38,158 bases of DNA from Bacteroidales bacterium (lineage in GTDB: Bacteria; Bacteroidota; Bacteroidia; Bacteroidales; UBA932). This document shows, piece by piece, positions 24,833-33,002 of this stretch. The first letter of the stretch is position 1; each line of letters begins with the position of its first letter. The notes under the pieces are model-generated. The model had not been told where the DNA came from. It ran no database searches and saw only the letters and a program-made list of their open reading frames with translations. The DNA is taken from the NCBI GenBank assembly GCA_017962925.1, contig JAGCUK010000050.1:1-38158 (forward strand). Reading direction: 5' to 3'. The position numbers and the translations under genes were made by a program.

Positions 24833-26782
24833 CTACTTCGCCTCCGGCTCGTTGTCCAACTGCTCGTAGATGGAGTTATTGCTCTTGTACTCAGGCACGA
24901 TCTGCTTCATCTTGCGCACCGTTTCCATATTATCATATAACTTGGCGGTTTCCACAAGGTCCTCGATGGCCTTGTTGACCTCGTCGTAGTCGTACTCGCG
25001 CACCTGGGCGATACGGATTTTCTCGTGGAAGGTGGGCTTGGTGCCCTCGAGCTCGTTCAGCACCTCCTCGTAGAGCTTCTCGCCATCGCGCAGGCCGGTG
25101 TACTTGATCTCCACGTTCTTGGCACCGGACAGGGCTATCATCCTCTTTGCAAGGTCCGCGATCTTGACGGGCTTGCCCATGTCGAAGACGAAGATCTCGC
25201 CGCCGTTGCCCTTGGTGCCAGCCTCGAGAACCAGCTTACAGGCCTCGGGAATCAGCATAAAGAAACGGACTATGCGCTCGTCGGTCACAGTGACGGGGCC
25301 TCCCCTCTTGATCTGCTCGCGGAAAAGAGGGATGACGCTGCCGTTGCTGCCCAGGACGTTTCCGAAACGGGTGGTGACGAACTGGGTATATTCCTTGCGC
25401 TTGGGCAGGGCTTCCATCTTGAGCTTGCGGTCCAAACTCTGCACATAGATCTCGCAGATACGCTTGCTGCATCCCATCACGTTGGTGGGGTTGACAGCCT
25501 TGTCGGTAGAGATCATGACGAACTTCTTGGCGCCGTACTTCACGCTCAGGTCGGCTATGATCTTGGTGCCGTTGATATTGTTTAGAACGGCCTCGGAGGG
25601 GTTATCCTCCATCATCGGCACGTGCTTATAGGCCGCGGCGTGAAAAACGATATCCGGGCGGAAAGAAGAAAACACGTGCTCCATCCGGGTGCGGCGGTCT
25701 ATGCTGGCCACTACGGTTTCGCAAGGCACATCCGGGAAATCCCTGGCCATCATCAGACGGATGTCGTGCTGAGGAGTCTCTGCCTGGTCTATGAGCATAA
25801 GGCTGGCGGGATTGGAAGCCGCCACCTGCCTCACAATTTCGCTGCCGATGGAGCCGGCGGAACCGGTGATGAGCACGCGCTTGCCGGCGAGCTGCTCAGA
25901 CACCGACTTCATATCCACCCGGATCTCCTGGCGCGGGAGAAGATCCTCCACCGACACTTCCTTGAGCTGGACGTTATCTTCTGAAATGCTGCCGTCCTTG
26001 ATGCTCGCCCGCTCGGCATCGTGCACCATATAAATCTTGCAACCGCCGGTGATGAGGATATCCTGAAGTTTCTGGTTGTTGCGGAACTCATTCTCGCGCT
26101 TGGGCGTCACCAGCACTGCCTGGATGCGTTCTTTCTTGATAATCTCCGCAAAATCATCCTCGAGATTATAGACCTTCACACCCAAAAGCTTCATATTCTT
26201 GATACGCTTCTCATGAGAGATGAATCCCCGGAGTTCGAAGCGGTCGGGATATGAAGTGCGGATATTCTTTGCAAGGCCGATGCCTCCGGTGAGGGCGCCG
26301 TAGATAAGCGCACGCTCAGCCTTGGAATCGGAATTTGCCACATCGAAGATAATCTTCACCAGGATGCGCATTGCCCACATACCCATAGTGGCGAACACGA
26401 AAGCGACCACTATCTGCGTGAGGGTGAAAGCAGAAAGGATATCCACTTTCAGCCACCAGAAGAACAGCGTAACTCCCAGAGCAAGCACCATCGACACGGT
26501 ATTGGCATAAACCAGCCTGAGGAGATCCACGAAACTGGAATAGCGCAGCACCCCGTGATAAGTCCGGAAGCAACTGGCACCGATCCAGCTGAGAAGGGCA
26601 AAGAGCGCCGAGGTCAGGAAGACCGAAACGTGGTTTTCGTAAGTAATCTCTGAGTGATTGAATATCCAATAGGTAAAGACGGCCGAACCGAAAACGATAG
26701 CAGCATCCGCCAGTAGTATGACCCAGTACGGCAGCATCTTCTTGCTGAAGTACCAGTTGGTAATTCTCTTTATAAAGTCCAT
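24833..26782 (-). CDS. Membrane-bound nucleotide-sugar 4,6-dehydratase (CapD/WbpM/FlaA1-like)
   Basis: The protein has 649 residues from ATG 26782 (MDFIKRITNWYFSKKM). Four membrane helices occupy about residues 18-130, followed by a CoA-binding-like Rossmann domain and then an extended-SDR domain with VLITGSAGSIGSEIVRQVAA and HAAAYKHVPMMEDN. Full-length WbpM/PglF-type enzymes convert UDP-GlcNAc to the 4-keto-6-deoxy sugar used in O-antigen, capsule or glycoprotein glycans. It is the first gene of a long minus-strand operon that continues into the arginine deiminase genes, with a -7 element TATATTTG at 26813-26820. Confidence 0.92.
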   Translation of the reverse strand: MDFIKRITNWYFSKKMLPYWVILLADAAIVFGSAVFTYWIFNHSEITYENHVSVFLTSALFALLSWIGASCFRTYHGVLRYSSFVDLLRLVYANTVSMVLALGVTLFFWWLKVDILSAFTLTQIVVAFVFATMGMWAMRILVKIIFDVANSDSKAERALIYGALTGGIGLAKNIRTSYPDRFELRGFISHEKRIKNMKLLGVKVYNLEDDFAEIIKKERIQAVLVTPKRENEFRNNQKLQDILITGGCKIYMVHDAERASIKDGSISEDNVQLKEVSVEDLLPRQEIRVDMKSVSEQLAGKRVLITGSAGSIGSEIVRQVAASNPASLMLIDQAETPQHDIRLMMARDFPDVPCETVVASIDRRTRMEHVFSSFRPDIVFHAAAYKHVPMMEDNPSEAVLNNINGTKIIADLSVKYGAKKFVMISTDKAVNPTNVMGCSKRICEIYVQSLDRKLKMEALPKRKEYTQFVTTRFGNVLGSNGSVIPLFREQIKRGGPVTVTDERIVRFFMLIPEACKLVLEAGTKGNGGEIFVFDMGKPVKIADLAKRMIALSGAKNVEIKYTGLRDGEKLYEEVLNELEGTKPTFHEKIRIAQVREYDYDEVNKAIEDLVETAKLYDNMETVRKMKQIVPEYKSNNSIYEQLDNEPEAK

Positions 26783-26812
26783 AGACTTTCTAATTCGTAT
26801 TATGTGGTCTTG

Positions 26813-26820
26813 CAAATATA
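26813..26820 (-). promoter_or_regulatory. Promoter -7 element of the CapD-arc operon
   Basis: TATATTTG on the minus strand matches TAnnTTTG, 31 bp before the ATG at 26782. A short palindrome (ACACT-TAT-AGTGT, 26843-26855) lies between it and the RAYT stop and may end RAYT transcription. Confidence 0.5.
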
Positions 26821-26872
26821 ACCATTCTTTTCGATTAACGGTACACTTATAGTGTAAAGCACCACAAGGATG

Positions 26873-27757
26873 CTACCCGCAATCCATCATCCTGGCCGCA
26901 TCGGCATAGCTTAAACCACATACACGGGCGATCTGATTGACATCGGCACTGAACCGGAAACGTATCTGCCGCATGAACTCGGTTTTATCCTCCGGCGAGA
27001 GCTCCGAAAAAGACTCCTTCCCAAACAGACTTCGGCACAGATCCGGCAAAGCGCCTAGAATAATCTGATCCCTGAAAGCGGCCATATGCCCTTCACTTGT
27101 TTCAATTCTCTTTTTGGCTTTGGAAGAATTGGTATAGAAATAATTCATCCTTTGAGGTGTGCGAAACCGCGTTTCCACGGCCCTCAGGTCCACATATTCC
27201 TGAGGAAGGATGTATCCGTTATCGCAGACCCGCCAATCCTCCGGAAGGTCGACATTGCAACTATGCAGAAGGCGCTCTCTGGCTCGGACAGACATATCCC
27301 CCAATCGTTTGCCGGAAGGCTTCGTTTGATTGAAAAAGCAACTCCCCGTGCCCCATGGGTATTGAACCGGATGAGTGCATATCTTGGCTGCGACGCAGTT
27401 CATCTGCACATACGCGGCAGCGCGCTCGAAGGATTCTTCCTCATAAGTAACCTCTTCATAATCCACACCATTTCCACGAAGAAACTCTTTGACTCCCCAT
27501 TTCTTTCTCATATAGATAGCATACCGGTGCCTGAATCCATTAATGAAATCCTCGGCATCTTCCCTGGTACCTATAACGATAAAATGAACATGGTTAGACA
27601 TCAGAATAAATACAAGAACCACCACCCTACGGTTACGCGCAGCTTGAATGGCGATAAAATTCATCGCCACCCTAAAATCCTCCTCATCCCGGAACCAAAG
27701 TTCCTCTTCCAGATGATCAGTTGTAATAAGCCAAATCTTCCTCATAATCTTTCTCAT
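26873..27757 (-). CDS. REP-associated tyrosine transposase (RAYT, Y1 family), copy 2
   Basis: The protein has 294 residues; a second ATG at 27745 is also possible. HUH motif SNHVHF has His 56 and 58, and the catalytic Tyr is Y116 in AAYVQMNCVAAKI. The spacing is almost that of copy 1. The C-terminal extension is homologous to that of copy 1 (RERLLHSCNVDLPEDWRVCD, then DVNQIARVCGLSYADAARMM, HTH-like), so the two are diverged paralogues of one Bacteroidetes group. Two 35-nt palindromes of a different sequence lie 113 bp upstream. The stop region on the minus strand reads GCGGGTAG, a 7-nt match to the palindrome arm GCGGGTAAC; this may be chance. Confidence 0.85.
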   Translation of the reverse strand: MRKIMRKIWLITTDHLEEELWFRDEEDFRVAMNFIAIQAARNRRVVVLVFILMSNHVHFIVIGTREDAEDFINGFRHRYAIYMRKKWGVKEFLRGNGVDYEEVTYEEESFERAAAYVQMNCVAAKICTHPVQYPWGTGSCFFNQTKPSGKRLGDMSVRARERLLHSCNVDLPEDWRVCDNGYILPQEYVDLRAVETRFRTPQRMNYFYTNSSKAKKRIETSEGHMAAFRDQIILGALPDLCRSLFGKESFSELSPEDKTEFMRQIRFRFSADVNQIARVCGLSYADAARMMDCG

Positions 27758-27869
27758 TTATCCAATGTCCGGAGAGCCCGGACTGGCTTTCCACAAATAT
27801 CCAAAATAAATAGTGAAGAAACAATAGCTTTTCTTTGGAAATGTAGTATTTTTGCTTTCACATTAAAGT

Positions 27870-27955
27870 GCGGGTAACGTCCCAAAATTTTGCAGGTTAC
27901 CCGCAAAAAAGGCCGATTTTGCGGGAGACGTCCCGGTTTTTGGGACGTTACCCGC
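27870..27955. repeat. Palindrome pair next to RAYT copy 2, period 51 bp
   Basis: Copies lie at 27870-27904 and 27921-27955 (35 nt each, 16-nt spacer). The first has perfect 9-bp arms GCGGGTAAC/GTTACCCGC and a self-palindromic core CAAAATTTTG. The second pairs GCGGG..ACGTCCC with GGGACGT..CCCGC. The family is unrelated in sequence to the ACCTGG palindromes but has almost the same unit length and spacing. Confidence 0.9.
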
Positions 27956-27970
27956 AGTGAGAGGCGGTTT

Positions 27971-28030
27971 GAGCCAGAAAAACATACTTTAAGCTAGAAT
28001 AATACACTTTGAGGCAGAATAATATACTTT
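27971..28030 (+). repeat. Three 20-bp tandem repeats before alkD
   Basis: Units start at 27971, 27991 and 28011: GAGCCAGAAAAACATACTTT, AAGCTAGAATAATACACTTT and GAGGCAGAATAATATACTTT. The third unit would be translated if alkD uses the TTG at 28009. Each unit contains a TA-N-A-CTTT box that is close to a -7 element. Confidence 0.8.
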
Positions 28031-28707
28031 TAGAGAGGATGCGGGCGGTGGCGGAGCCGGCGCAGGTGGCGGGGTTGGCGCGGTTTTTCAAGACCGGGCC
28101 GGGGCAGTATGGTGAGGGGGATAAGTTCCTGGGGATCAAGGTACCGGCGACGCGAGCGGTGGTGAAGGAGTGTTGGAGGGAGATTGGTTTTGCGGAATTG
28201 GAAGAGTGCATTCGCTCCGAGTACCATGAGGTGCGGCTGGCGGCGTTGCTGACGTTGGTGGAATTGTTCAGGCATGATATACAACAGACCTACATCGACT
28301 TCTACCTCTCCCACACCCAATACATCAACAACTGGGACCTGGTGGACCTGAGCTGCTATCCCCTCTTGGGAGAATGGCTCTTGGATAAGGACCGCACGCT
28401 CCTATACGACCTTGCTCGGAACGGCCGCACAATCTGGGAGCAGCGGATAGGAATCGTCAGCACCATGACCTTCATCCGCCACGGGCAACTGGAAGACACA
28501 TTCAAGATCGCGGACATCCTCCTGCACCACCCCCACGACCTCATCCACAAGGCAGTCGGCTGGCTACTGCGGGAAGCTGGAAAACGGGACAAGGCTGCCC
28601 TGGAAGCATACCTCCTCCCCCGATACAAAACCATGCCCCGCACCATGCTGCGCTACGCCATAGAGAAGTTCCCGGAAGCCGAACGCCGGCAGTATCTGAG
28701 CAAATAA
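28009..28707 (+). CDS. AlkD-like DNA alkylation repair protein
   Basis: The protein has 232 residues from TTG 28009, or 222 from ATG 28039. The longer form aligns better with family N-termini (LLERMRAVAEPAQVAGLARF) but starts within a tandem repeat. Family signature FFKTGPGQYGEGDKFLGIKV is followed by HEAT-like helical repeats and the conserved NNWDLVDLS. AlkD is a HEAT-repeat glycosylase that removes bulky or cationic alkylpurines. It is followed after 4 bp by an EamA transporter gene. A -7-like TATTTTTG at 27847-27854 would place both RAYT-2 palindromes in its 5' leader. Confidence 0.9.
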   Translation: MRQNNILLERMRAVAEPAQVAGLARFFKTGPGQYGEGDKFLGIKVPATRAVVKECWREIGFAELEECIRSEYHEVRLAALLTLVELFRHDIQQTYIDFYLSHTQYINNWDLVDLSCYPLLGEWLLDKDRTLLYDLARNGRTIWEQRIGIVSTMTFIRHGQLEDTFKIADILLHHPHDLIHKAVGWLLREAGKRDKAALEAYLLPRYKTMPRTMLRYAIEKFPEAERRQYLSK

Positions 28708-28711
28708 CCCC

Positions 28712-29647
28712 ATGAACCACCTCGGAGAAATCATATCACTCGCCGTCGCCCTGTCCTGGACCGTCACCGCGCTCTTCGCGGACAAAGCCAGCCACAGGAT
28801 CGGCTCCATGACCACCAACGCCCTGCGCCTGTCGATGGCGATAGTCTTCCTGGCCGGGCTGCTTTGGATTACCATCGGCCACCCCTACCCCGTCTATGCA
28901 TCCGGCAAAGCCTGGGGATGGCTGGCGCTTTCCGCCCTGGTAGGATATGTCTTCGGGGACTGGTGCCTTTTCAACTGCTACATCTTCATCGGCGCACGCT
29001 TCGGCCAGCTCTTCATGACGCTCGCGCCACCCATGGCCGCGATTGCAGGATGGGCGATTCTGGGAGAGACGTTGAGCTGGAAGGCGGGCCTGGCGATGGG
29101 AGTGACCCTGTGCGGCATCGCCATCTCCATCCTCAGCAGGGGCGGCGGGCACAAGGTGCAGCTGACACTCCCCTTCAAAGGCGTGCTGCTGGGCATAGGT
29201 GCCGGAATCGGGCAGGGAGTGGGGTTAGTGCTGAGCAAAGTGGGGGTGCAGTATTACGCCGGGAGCATTCCGGAAGATGCGCCCACGATGATGGCGCAGA
29301 TGCTGCCTTTCGCTTCCACGATGATTCGGGCGATAGTTGGCGCAAGCGGATTCCTGGCGCTGATGGCCTTGCAGAAGGATCTTCCCAGGCTGCGGGCGGC
29401 AGTGCATGACCGCACCGGGATGGGCTACGCCCTGATAGTGACCTTGTTCGGCCCGGTGCTGGGAGTGTCGCTCTCGCTGATGGCCGTGCAATATACGGGC
29501 GCAGGCATCGCATCCACCCTGATGGCACTCAGCCCCGTATTCATCCTCTTCCCCTACTCCTTCATCTACAAGCAACGCATCAAACTGCGGGAGGTGCTTG
29601 GCGTGGTGGTCTCGATGGCCGGAGTGGCCTTGTTTTTCCTGCTTTAG
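28712..29647 (+). CDS. EamA/DMT-family transporter
   Basis: The protein has 311 residues and about ten membrane helices in two EamA repeats, each with the drug/metabolite-transporter pattern (first repeat MNHLGEIISLAVALSWTVTA through TLCGIAISILSR; second from about residue 155 to VVSMAGVALFFLL). The FGQLFMTLAPPMAAIAGWAI and TGAGIASTLMALSPVFILFP helices carry the conserved 'A..P..A.I.G...LGE' type pattern. The substrate cannot be predicted. LicB choline transporters belong to this superfamily, but the gene is 21 kb from the lic-like operon. Confidence 0.88.
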   Translation: MNHLGEIISLAVALSWTVTALFADKASHRIGSMTTNALRLSMAIVFLAGLLWITIGHPYPVYASGKAWGWLALSALVGYVFGDWCLFNCYIFIGARFGQLFMTLAPPMAAIAGWAILGETLSWKAGLAMGVTLCGIAISILSRGGGHKVQLTLPFKGVLLGIGAGIGQGVGLVLSKVGVQYYAGSIPEDAPTMMAQMLPFASTMIRAIVGASGFLALMALQKDLPRLRAAVHDRTGMGYALIVTLFGPVLGVSLSLMAVQYTGAGIASTLMALSPVFILFPYSFIYKQRIKLREVLGVVVSMAGVALFFLL

Positions 29648-29651
29648 ATTC

Positions 29652-29681
29652 GCCGGTTACTGGTTTGCCGGTTACTGGTTT
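29652..29681. repeat. Two tandem 15-bp repeats at the end of the Fe-ADH gene
   Basis: GCCGGTTACTGGTTT occurs at 29652-29666 and 29667-29681. One unit overlaps the last codons and TAA stop of the minus-strand alcohol dehydrogenase. The region separates two convergent genes. Confidence 0.75.
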
Positions 29682-30856
29682 GCCAGGCGATAGATGGCGG
29701 CGATGTCCTCCTGGGTCAGGACGCGGAGGTTGCCGACGGTGATGGTGCCGTCGTGGCTACAGCGTCGCGCGAGCTCGGCAATCTCCGCTTCGGTGACGGG
29801 GCGGCCTAGGAGTTCGGGGAGATTCACCGGCATCTTGATATCTTTATAGAAGCTTTCCATCGCCTCGATACCTTTGAGGGCGACGGCTTCGGGATTGGCA
29901 GGATCCGCAGGCACACCCATCACATTCACCGCGAACCGCACGAAACGCTGGATGTTGGACTTGTAGACATAGCGCGCCCAGGTAGGCCAGAGAGCCGTCA
30001 GGCCGGCACCGTGGGTCACGTCGAACATCCCGCTGAGCTCGTGCTCCATCTTATGGTTCGCCCAGTCGCGGAGCATCCCGCACTCCGTCAGGCCGTTATG
30101 CGCCAGGCTTCCGCCCCACATTATCTGGGTGCGGGCGGTGTAGTCGGTGGGGTTTGCGAGGACCTTGTAAGCGTTCTCCTTCATGGTTCGTAGGAGGGCC
30201 TCCGCCAGCGCCTCGGTCAAGGCCATATCCATATCGTTGGAGAAATAACGCTCCATCGTATGCATCATTATGTCCGCCACGCCCGCCGCGGTCTGGTAGG
30301 GAGGCAGAGTGAAGGTGAGCTCGGGGTTGGAGATGGCGAAACGGCAGCGCCCGAGGGGGCTGGAATATCCGCGCTTGTCTTTATCCGCCTCGTTGGTGAT
30401 GACGCAGGAATCGCTCATCTCGCTGCCGGTGGCAGGATTGGTCACCACGACCCCGACAGGCAGGGCGGTCGCGGGCTTCGCCTTTCCGCAGAAGAAATCC
30501 CACACATCACCCTCGTAGGGAGTGCCATAGGCGATCGCCTTGGCAGAATCCATCGCGCTGCCACCGCCGACCGCGAGAATGAGGTCGATGCCTTCGCGCC
30601 GGCAGAGCTCGATGCCCTCGTGCACGAGTGAGAGGCGCGGATTCGGCACTACGCCGCCTAAGAGAATGTACTCGATACCCTCGTTGGTCAGTTGGGTGCA
30701 TATTCTGTCCAGCAGCCCCGATCGCTTGACGCTCCCGCCGCCGTAATGGACCAGAATTTTGCGGCCGCCATATTTTTTGATCAGCGCAGCTGTCTGCTCC
30801 TCGGCGTTCCGCCCGAAGATCACTTCCGTGGGGGTGTAATAAGTGAAATTTCGCAT
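29672..30856 (-). CDS. Iron-containing alcohol dehydrogenase
   Basis: The protein has 394 residues of the group III alcohol dehydrogenase family (YqhD/butanol-dehydrogenase branch). The N-terminal Rossmann part has GGGSAMDSAKAIAYG and FTYYTPTEVIFG; the metal-binding part includes GVADIMMHTMERYF (Asp and His ligands) and DVTHGAGLTALWP (His). It reduces aldehydes to alcohols with NAD(P)H in the cytoplasm during fermentation. It lies 11 bp after the Panacea/MqsA-type gene on the same strand, so read-through from the toxin-antitoxin promoter is possible, though it is metabolically unrelated. Confidence 0.93.
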   Translation of the reverse strand: MRNFTYYTPTEVIFGRNAEEQTAALIKKYGGRKILVHYGGGSVKRSGLLDRICTQLTNEGIEYILLGGVVPNPRLSLVHEGIELCRREGIDLILAVGGGSAMDSAKAIAYGTPYEGDVWDFFCGKAKPATALPVGVVVTNPATGSEMSDSCVITNEADKDKRGYSSPLGRCRFAISNPELTFTLPPYQTAAGVADIMMHTMERYFSNDMDMALTEALAEALLRTMKENAYKVLANPTDYTARTQIMWGGSLAHNGLTECGMLRDWANHKMEHELSGMFDVTHGAGLTALWPTWARYVYKSNIQRFVRFAVNVMGVPADPANPEAVALKGIEAMESFYKDIKMPVNLPELLGRPVTEAEIAELARRCSHDGTITVGNLRVLTQEDIAAIYRLANQ

Positions 30857-30867
30857 ATACTACTATA

Positions 30868-31866
30868 TTAAAATGCAACTAAAGAAAAAGCTTTATTAAA
30901 AGGTATCGTTTCCGGTTTACCAACATAATCCTTCCACGCCGTTTCCTTATGACTCATGTCCGATATGGCTCGAGATGTCATGTCTTTCACCTTAGAACAA
31001 ACCTCATCAATCACTTTGATTTCATCCTCTGAGAACTCGCTCATATCAGCCTCGAAATCAGTCTTGAGGCACAAACACTCCTGTCCCTGGACCACTTTTA
31101 ACTGTTCTTCTATCTCATCAAAAGCGCAATAAACGCGATCCCATCGCTGAGGCACAGGGCCGAATTCCAAAGCATTGTATGCTAACCCAGAAATTGCCAA
31201 TCCCCTCTCGCGATACGACAGGAAATCAATATAGAACAGCACCTTGTTCATTTTAGTCTGAAAAGTCTCGCCTATTTGGCTCAGCATGTATAGCAGCAGA
31301 TTCTTCAGCCTCTTTGTGGACTGCGGTGCAAAACCATTCGACAAACCACGTCTACTACGGAATAGCCACTCAGCCTCCCACAACTCATCTCGGCAGTTCT
31401 CCGCCTCAGTAACCACTTCTTCCACGCGTGCCGTTATTTTGGCGTATTCACGGTCGGAGAGTTGATGGCGCGAACTTTTCACTAAATCAAGGAACACCTG
31501 CGGATTCATCGCACTGCGAATCATCTTCCCATTACTCTCGCTCGGCACCTCGCCTTCCTCGTACAGACGATACTGATTGGCTCCGAAACCAAGGATCAAC
31601 GACATCTTGGCCGCGCTCAAGCCATAACGTTCCCGCAGGGCGATTATTTCATCCTGGTACGGAATCCCGTGACGCTCGCGATACTGGTTCGTCACCTGGC
31701 TAAGCCATATACCATCACTTTCCGTCGTAGTGTAACTTTCGCCTTCAGCATCATCTCGAAACGAAATGTATGTACAATCAAACTCCTCTCCCCGGTATTT
31801 CATCTTTTCCGGTTCGAAGAGCACCCTCATGGGCTTCCCGGTCAGGGGACTGTTAGGCACTTTCAT
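30868..31866 (-). CDS. Panacea/MqsA-type antitoxin (HTH plus SocA-like domain)
   Basis: The protein has 332 residues. The N-terminal part resembles YgiT/MqsA proteins of Bacteroidetes (SPLTGKPMRV...YTTTESDGIWLSQVTNQYR) but has no zinc-binding CxxC pair. It is followed by an MqsA-like HTH (LRERYGLSAAKMSLILGFGA) and a C-terminal Panacea/SocA domain (MNKVLFYIDFLSYRERGL, then YNALEFGPVPQRW). Panacea proteins neutralise very diverse toxins. It follows the toxin-like gene by 4 bp, in the toxin-first order of mqsRA. It probably represses the pair through the HTH. Confidence 0.8.
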   Translation of the reverse strand: MKVPNSPLTGKPMRVLFEPEKMKYRGEEFDCTYISFRDDAEGESYTTTESDGIWLSQVTNQYRERHGIPYQDEIIALRERYGLSAAKMSLILGFGANQYRLYEEGEVPSESNGKMIRSAMNPQVFLDLVKSSRHQLSDREYAKITARVEEVVTEAENCRDELWEAEWLFRSRRGLSNGFAPQSTKRLKNLLLYMLSQIGETFQTKMNKVLFYIDFLSYRERGLAISGLAYNALEFGPVPQRWDRVYCAFDEIEEQLKVVQGQECLCLKTDFEADMSEFSEDEIKVIDEVCSKVKDMTSRAISDMSHKETAWKDYVGKPETIPFNKAFSLVAF

Positions 31867-31870
31867 TTTA

Positions 31871-32236
31871 TTATGGTTTAAAAGGATACTTCAATGGATG
31901 CTCTGCAATATGGAATGATATACAAATAGTCTGACCGTTCTCATACCCCAGCGTAATTTTGATATACACCTCACGTCCTTTCACATCCTTACCGAAAACC
32001 CACATTTCCCTCTGTTTATTCAGTTTATCAATCACAGGCCCTTCCACATAATCCTGCGGAACGAGACTTTTAACAATAACCTCACGCTGCACTTTCGTTA
32101 TATCCAACTCCAGCATCGCCTCAGCGTTCTTGGGACGGTCATCCCGAAAAAGAATCCCGTACACCTGCGCCTTGATATTAAACTGACTCAAGAACGCTTT
32201 TACCTCTTCTATCGTAACCATCTCGCCATCTATCAT
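31871..32236 (-). CDS. MqsR-like toxin
   Basis: The protein has 121 residues from ATG 32236; ATG 32221 (MVTIEEVKAFLSQF) is an alternative with a purine-rich GGCGAG just before it. The C-terminal half REVYIKITLGYE...ICISFH resembles the MqsR/RelE-type fold strand pattern (VYLKIT...IVSFK), an mRNA interferase. It is the first gene of a two-gene unit with the Panacea antitoxin. The toxin assignment rests on that partner and on the C-terminal motif, so a different ribonuclease or toxin class remains possible. Confidence 0.62.
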   Translation of the reverse strand: MIDGEMVTIEEVKAFLSQFNIKAQVYGILFRDDRPKNAEAMLELDITKVQREVIVKSLVPQDYVEGPVIDKLNKQREMWVFGKDVKGREVYIKITLGYENGQTICISFHIAEHPLKYPFKP

Positions 32237-32242
32237 TTGATG

Positions 32243-32274
32243 CAAACATACAAACAAACAATAAAAAAAGCAAG
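32243..32274 (-). promoter_or_regulatory. Promoter of the toxin-antitoxin pair
   Basis: On the minus strand CTTG (32274-32271), 20 bp, then TATGTTTG (32250-32243) closely fit the Bacteroidetes consensus. The -7 box ends only 6 bp before ATG 32236, which predicts a leaderless or nearly leaderless mRNA. Confidence 0.6.
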
Positions 32275-32425
32275 AATTCTCAACTTTATCGTTGAAAATC
32301 CCCGCAAAATACCAATATGTTTATCCGTTGTCTGACCTAGAAAGCCTTCACAGTTAGTGCAACGGAGCCTCCGAATTCTCCTGGAGGATGACGAGGATTA
32401 CCGGCAGAAAGCGTATCTTTGGGAA

Positions 32426-33001
32426 ATGAAAACGGAGAAGCATCCATTCCAGCCGTTCCTGCCAGAAGGGGCCCGCATCCTCTTCCTGGGGAGTTTCCCG
32501 CCCCAGCCGCATCGCTGGTGTATGCCATTTTATTATCCTAACTGGATCAATGACTTCTGGAGGATAATGGGAATTGTTTTCTTTGGGGACCGCGGCCACT
32601 TCTGCGTGCCGGGGGAAAAGAGATTTGATGAGGCGGCGATTCGAATGTTCTGCACAGACGCCGGCCTGGCCTTCTACGACACCGCCACCGAAGTCCGCCG
32701 GCTGAAAGACAATGCCTCCGACGCATTCCTGGAAGTCGTTACGCCCACCGATATCGCAGCATTGTTACGTAGGATACCCGAATGTCGCGCCATTGTTACG
32801 ACCGGCGAAAAGGCCAGCACCATCATCTCCCAGACCTTCGGTTGCGCCATGCCATCTATTGGCAGTTATGTGAACCTTGTCATCCCGAGCGTGGCGCAGG
32901 AACCTATTACCTTCTGGCGAATGCCCTCAACCTCAAGGGCCTATCCCCTGCCCCTGGAAAAGAAAGCGAAGGAGTATAGGAAACTGTTCAAAGGAGTGTG
33001 A
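32426..33001 (+). CDS. Uracil-DNA glycosylase superfamily protein
   Basis: The protein has 191 residues from ATG 32426 (MKTEKHPFQPFLPEGARILF). Motif-like blocks are LFLGSFPPQPHRWCMPFYYP and NDFWRIMG near the N-terminus, AFYDTATEVRR in the middle and RMPSTSRAYP near the C-terminus (the substrate-loop region). These are typical of a Bacteroidales branch of the UDG superfamily. The segment VIPSVAQEP just before the final motif replaces the usual short strand-turn and reads like a translated dispersed repeat. A -7 element TATCTTTG (32414-32421) ends 5 bp before the ATG, again suggesting a leaderless message. A third palindrome array starts 2 bp after its stop. Confidence 0.8.
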   Translation: MKTEKHPFQPFLPEGARILFLGSFPPQPHRWCMPFYYPNWINDFWRIMGIVFFGDRGHFCVPGEKRFDEAAIRMFCTDAGLAFYDTATEVRRLKDNASDAFLEVVTPTDIAALLRRIPECRAIVTTGEKASTIISQTFGCAMPSIGSYVNLVIPSVAQEPITFWRMPSTSRAYPLPLEKKAKEYRKLFKGV

Positions 33002-33002
33002 C

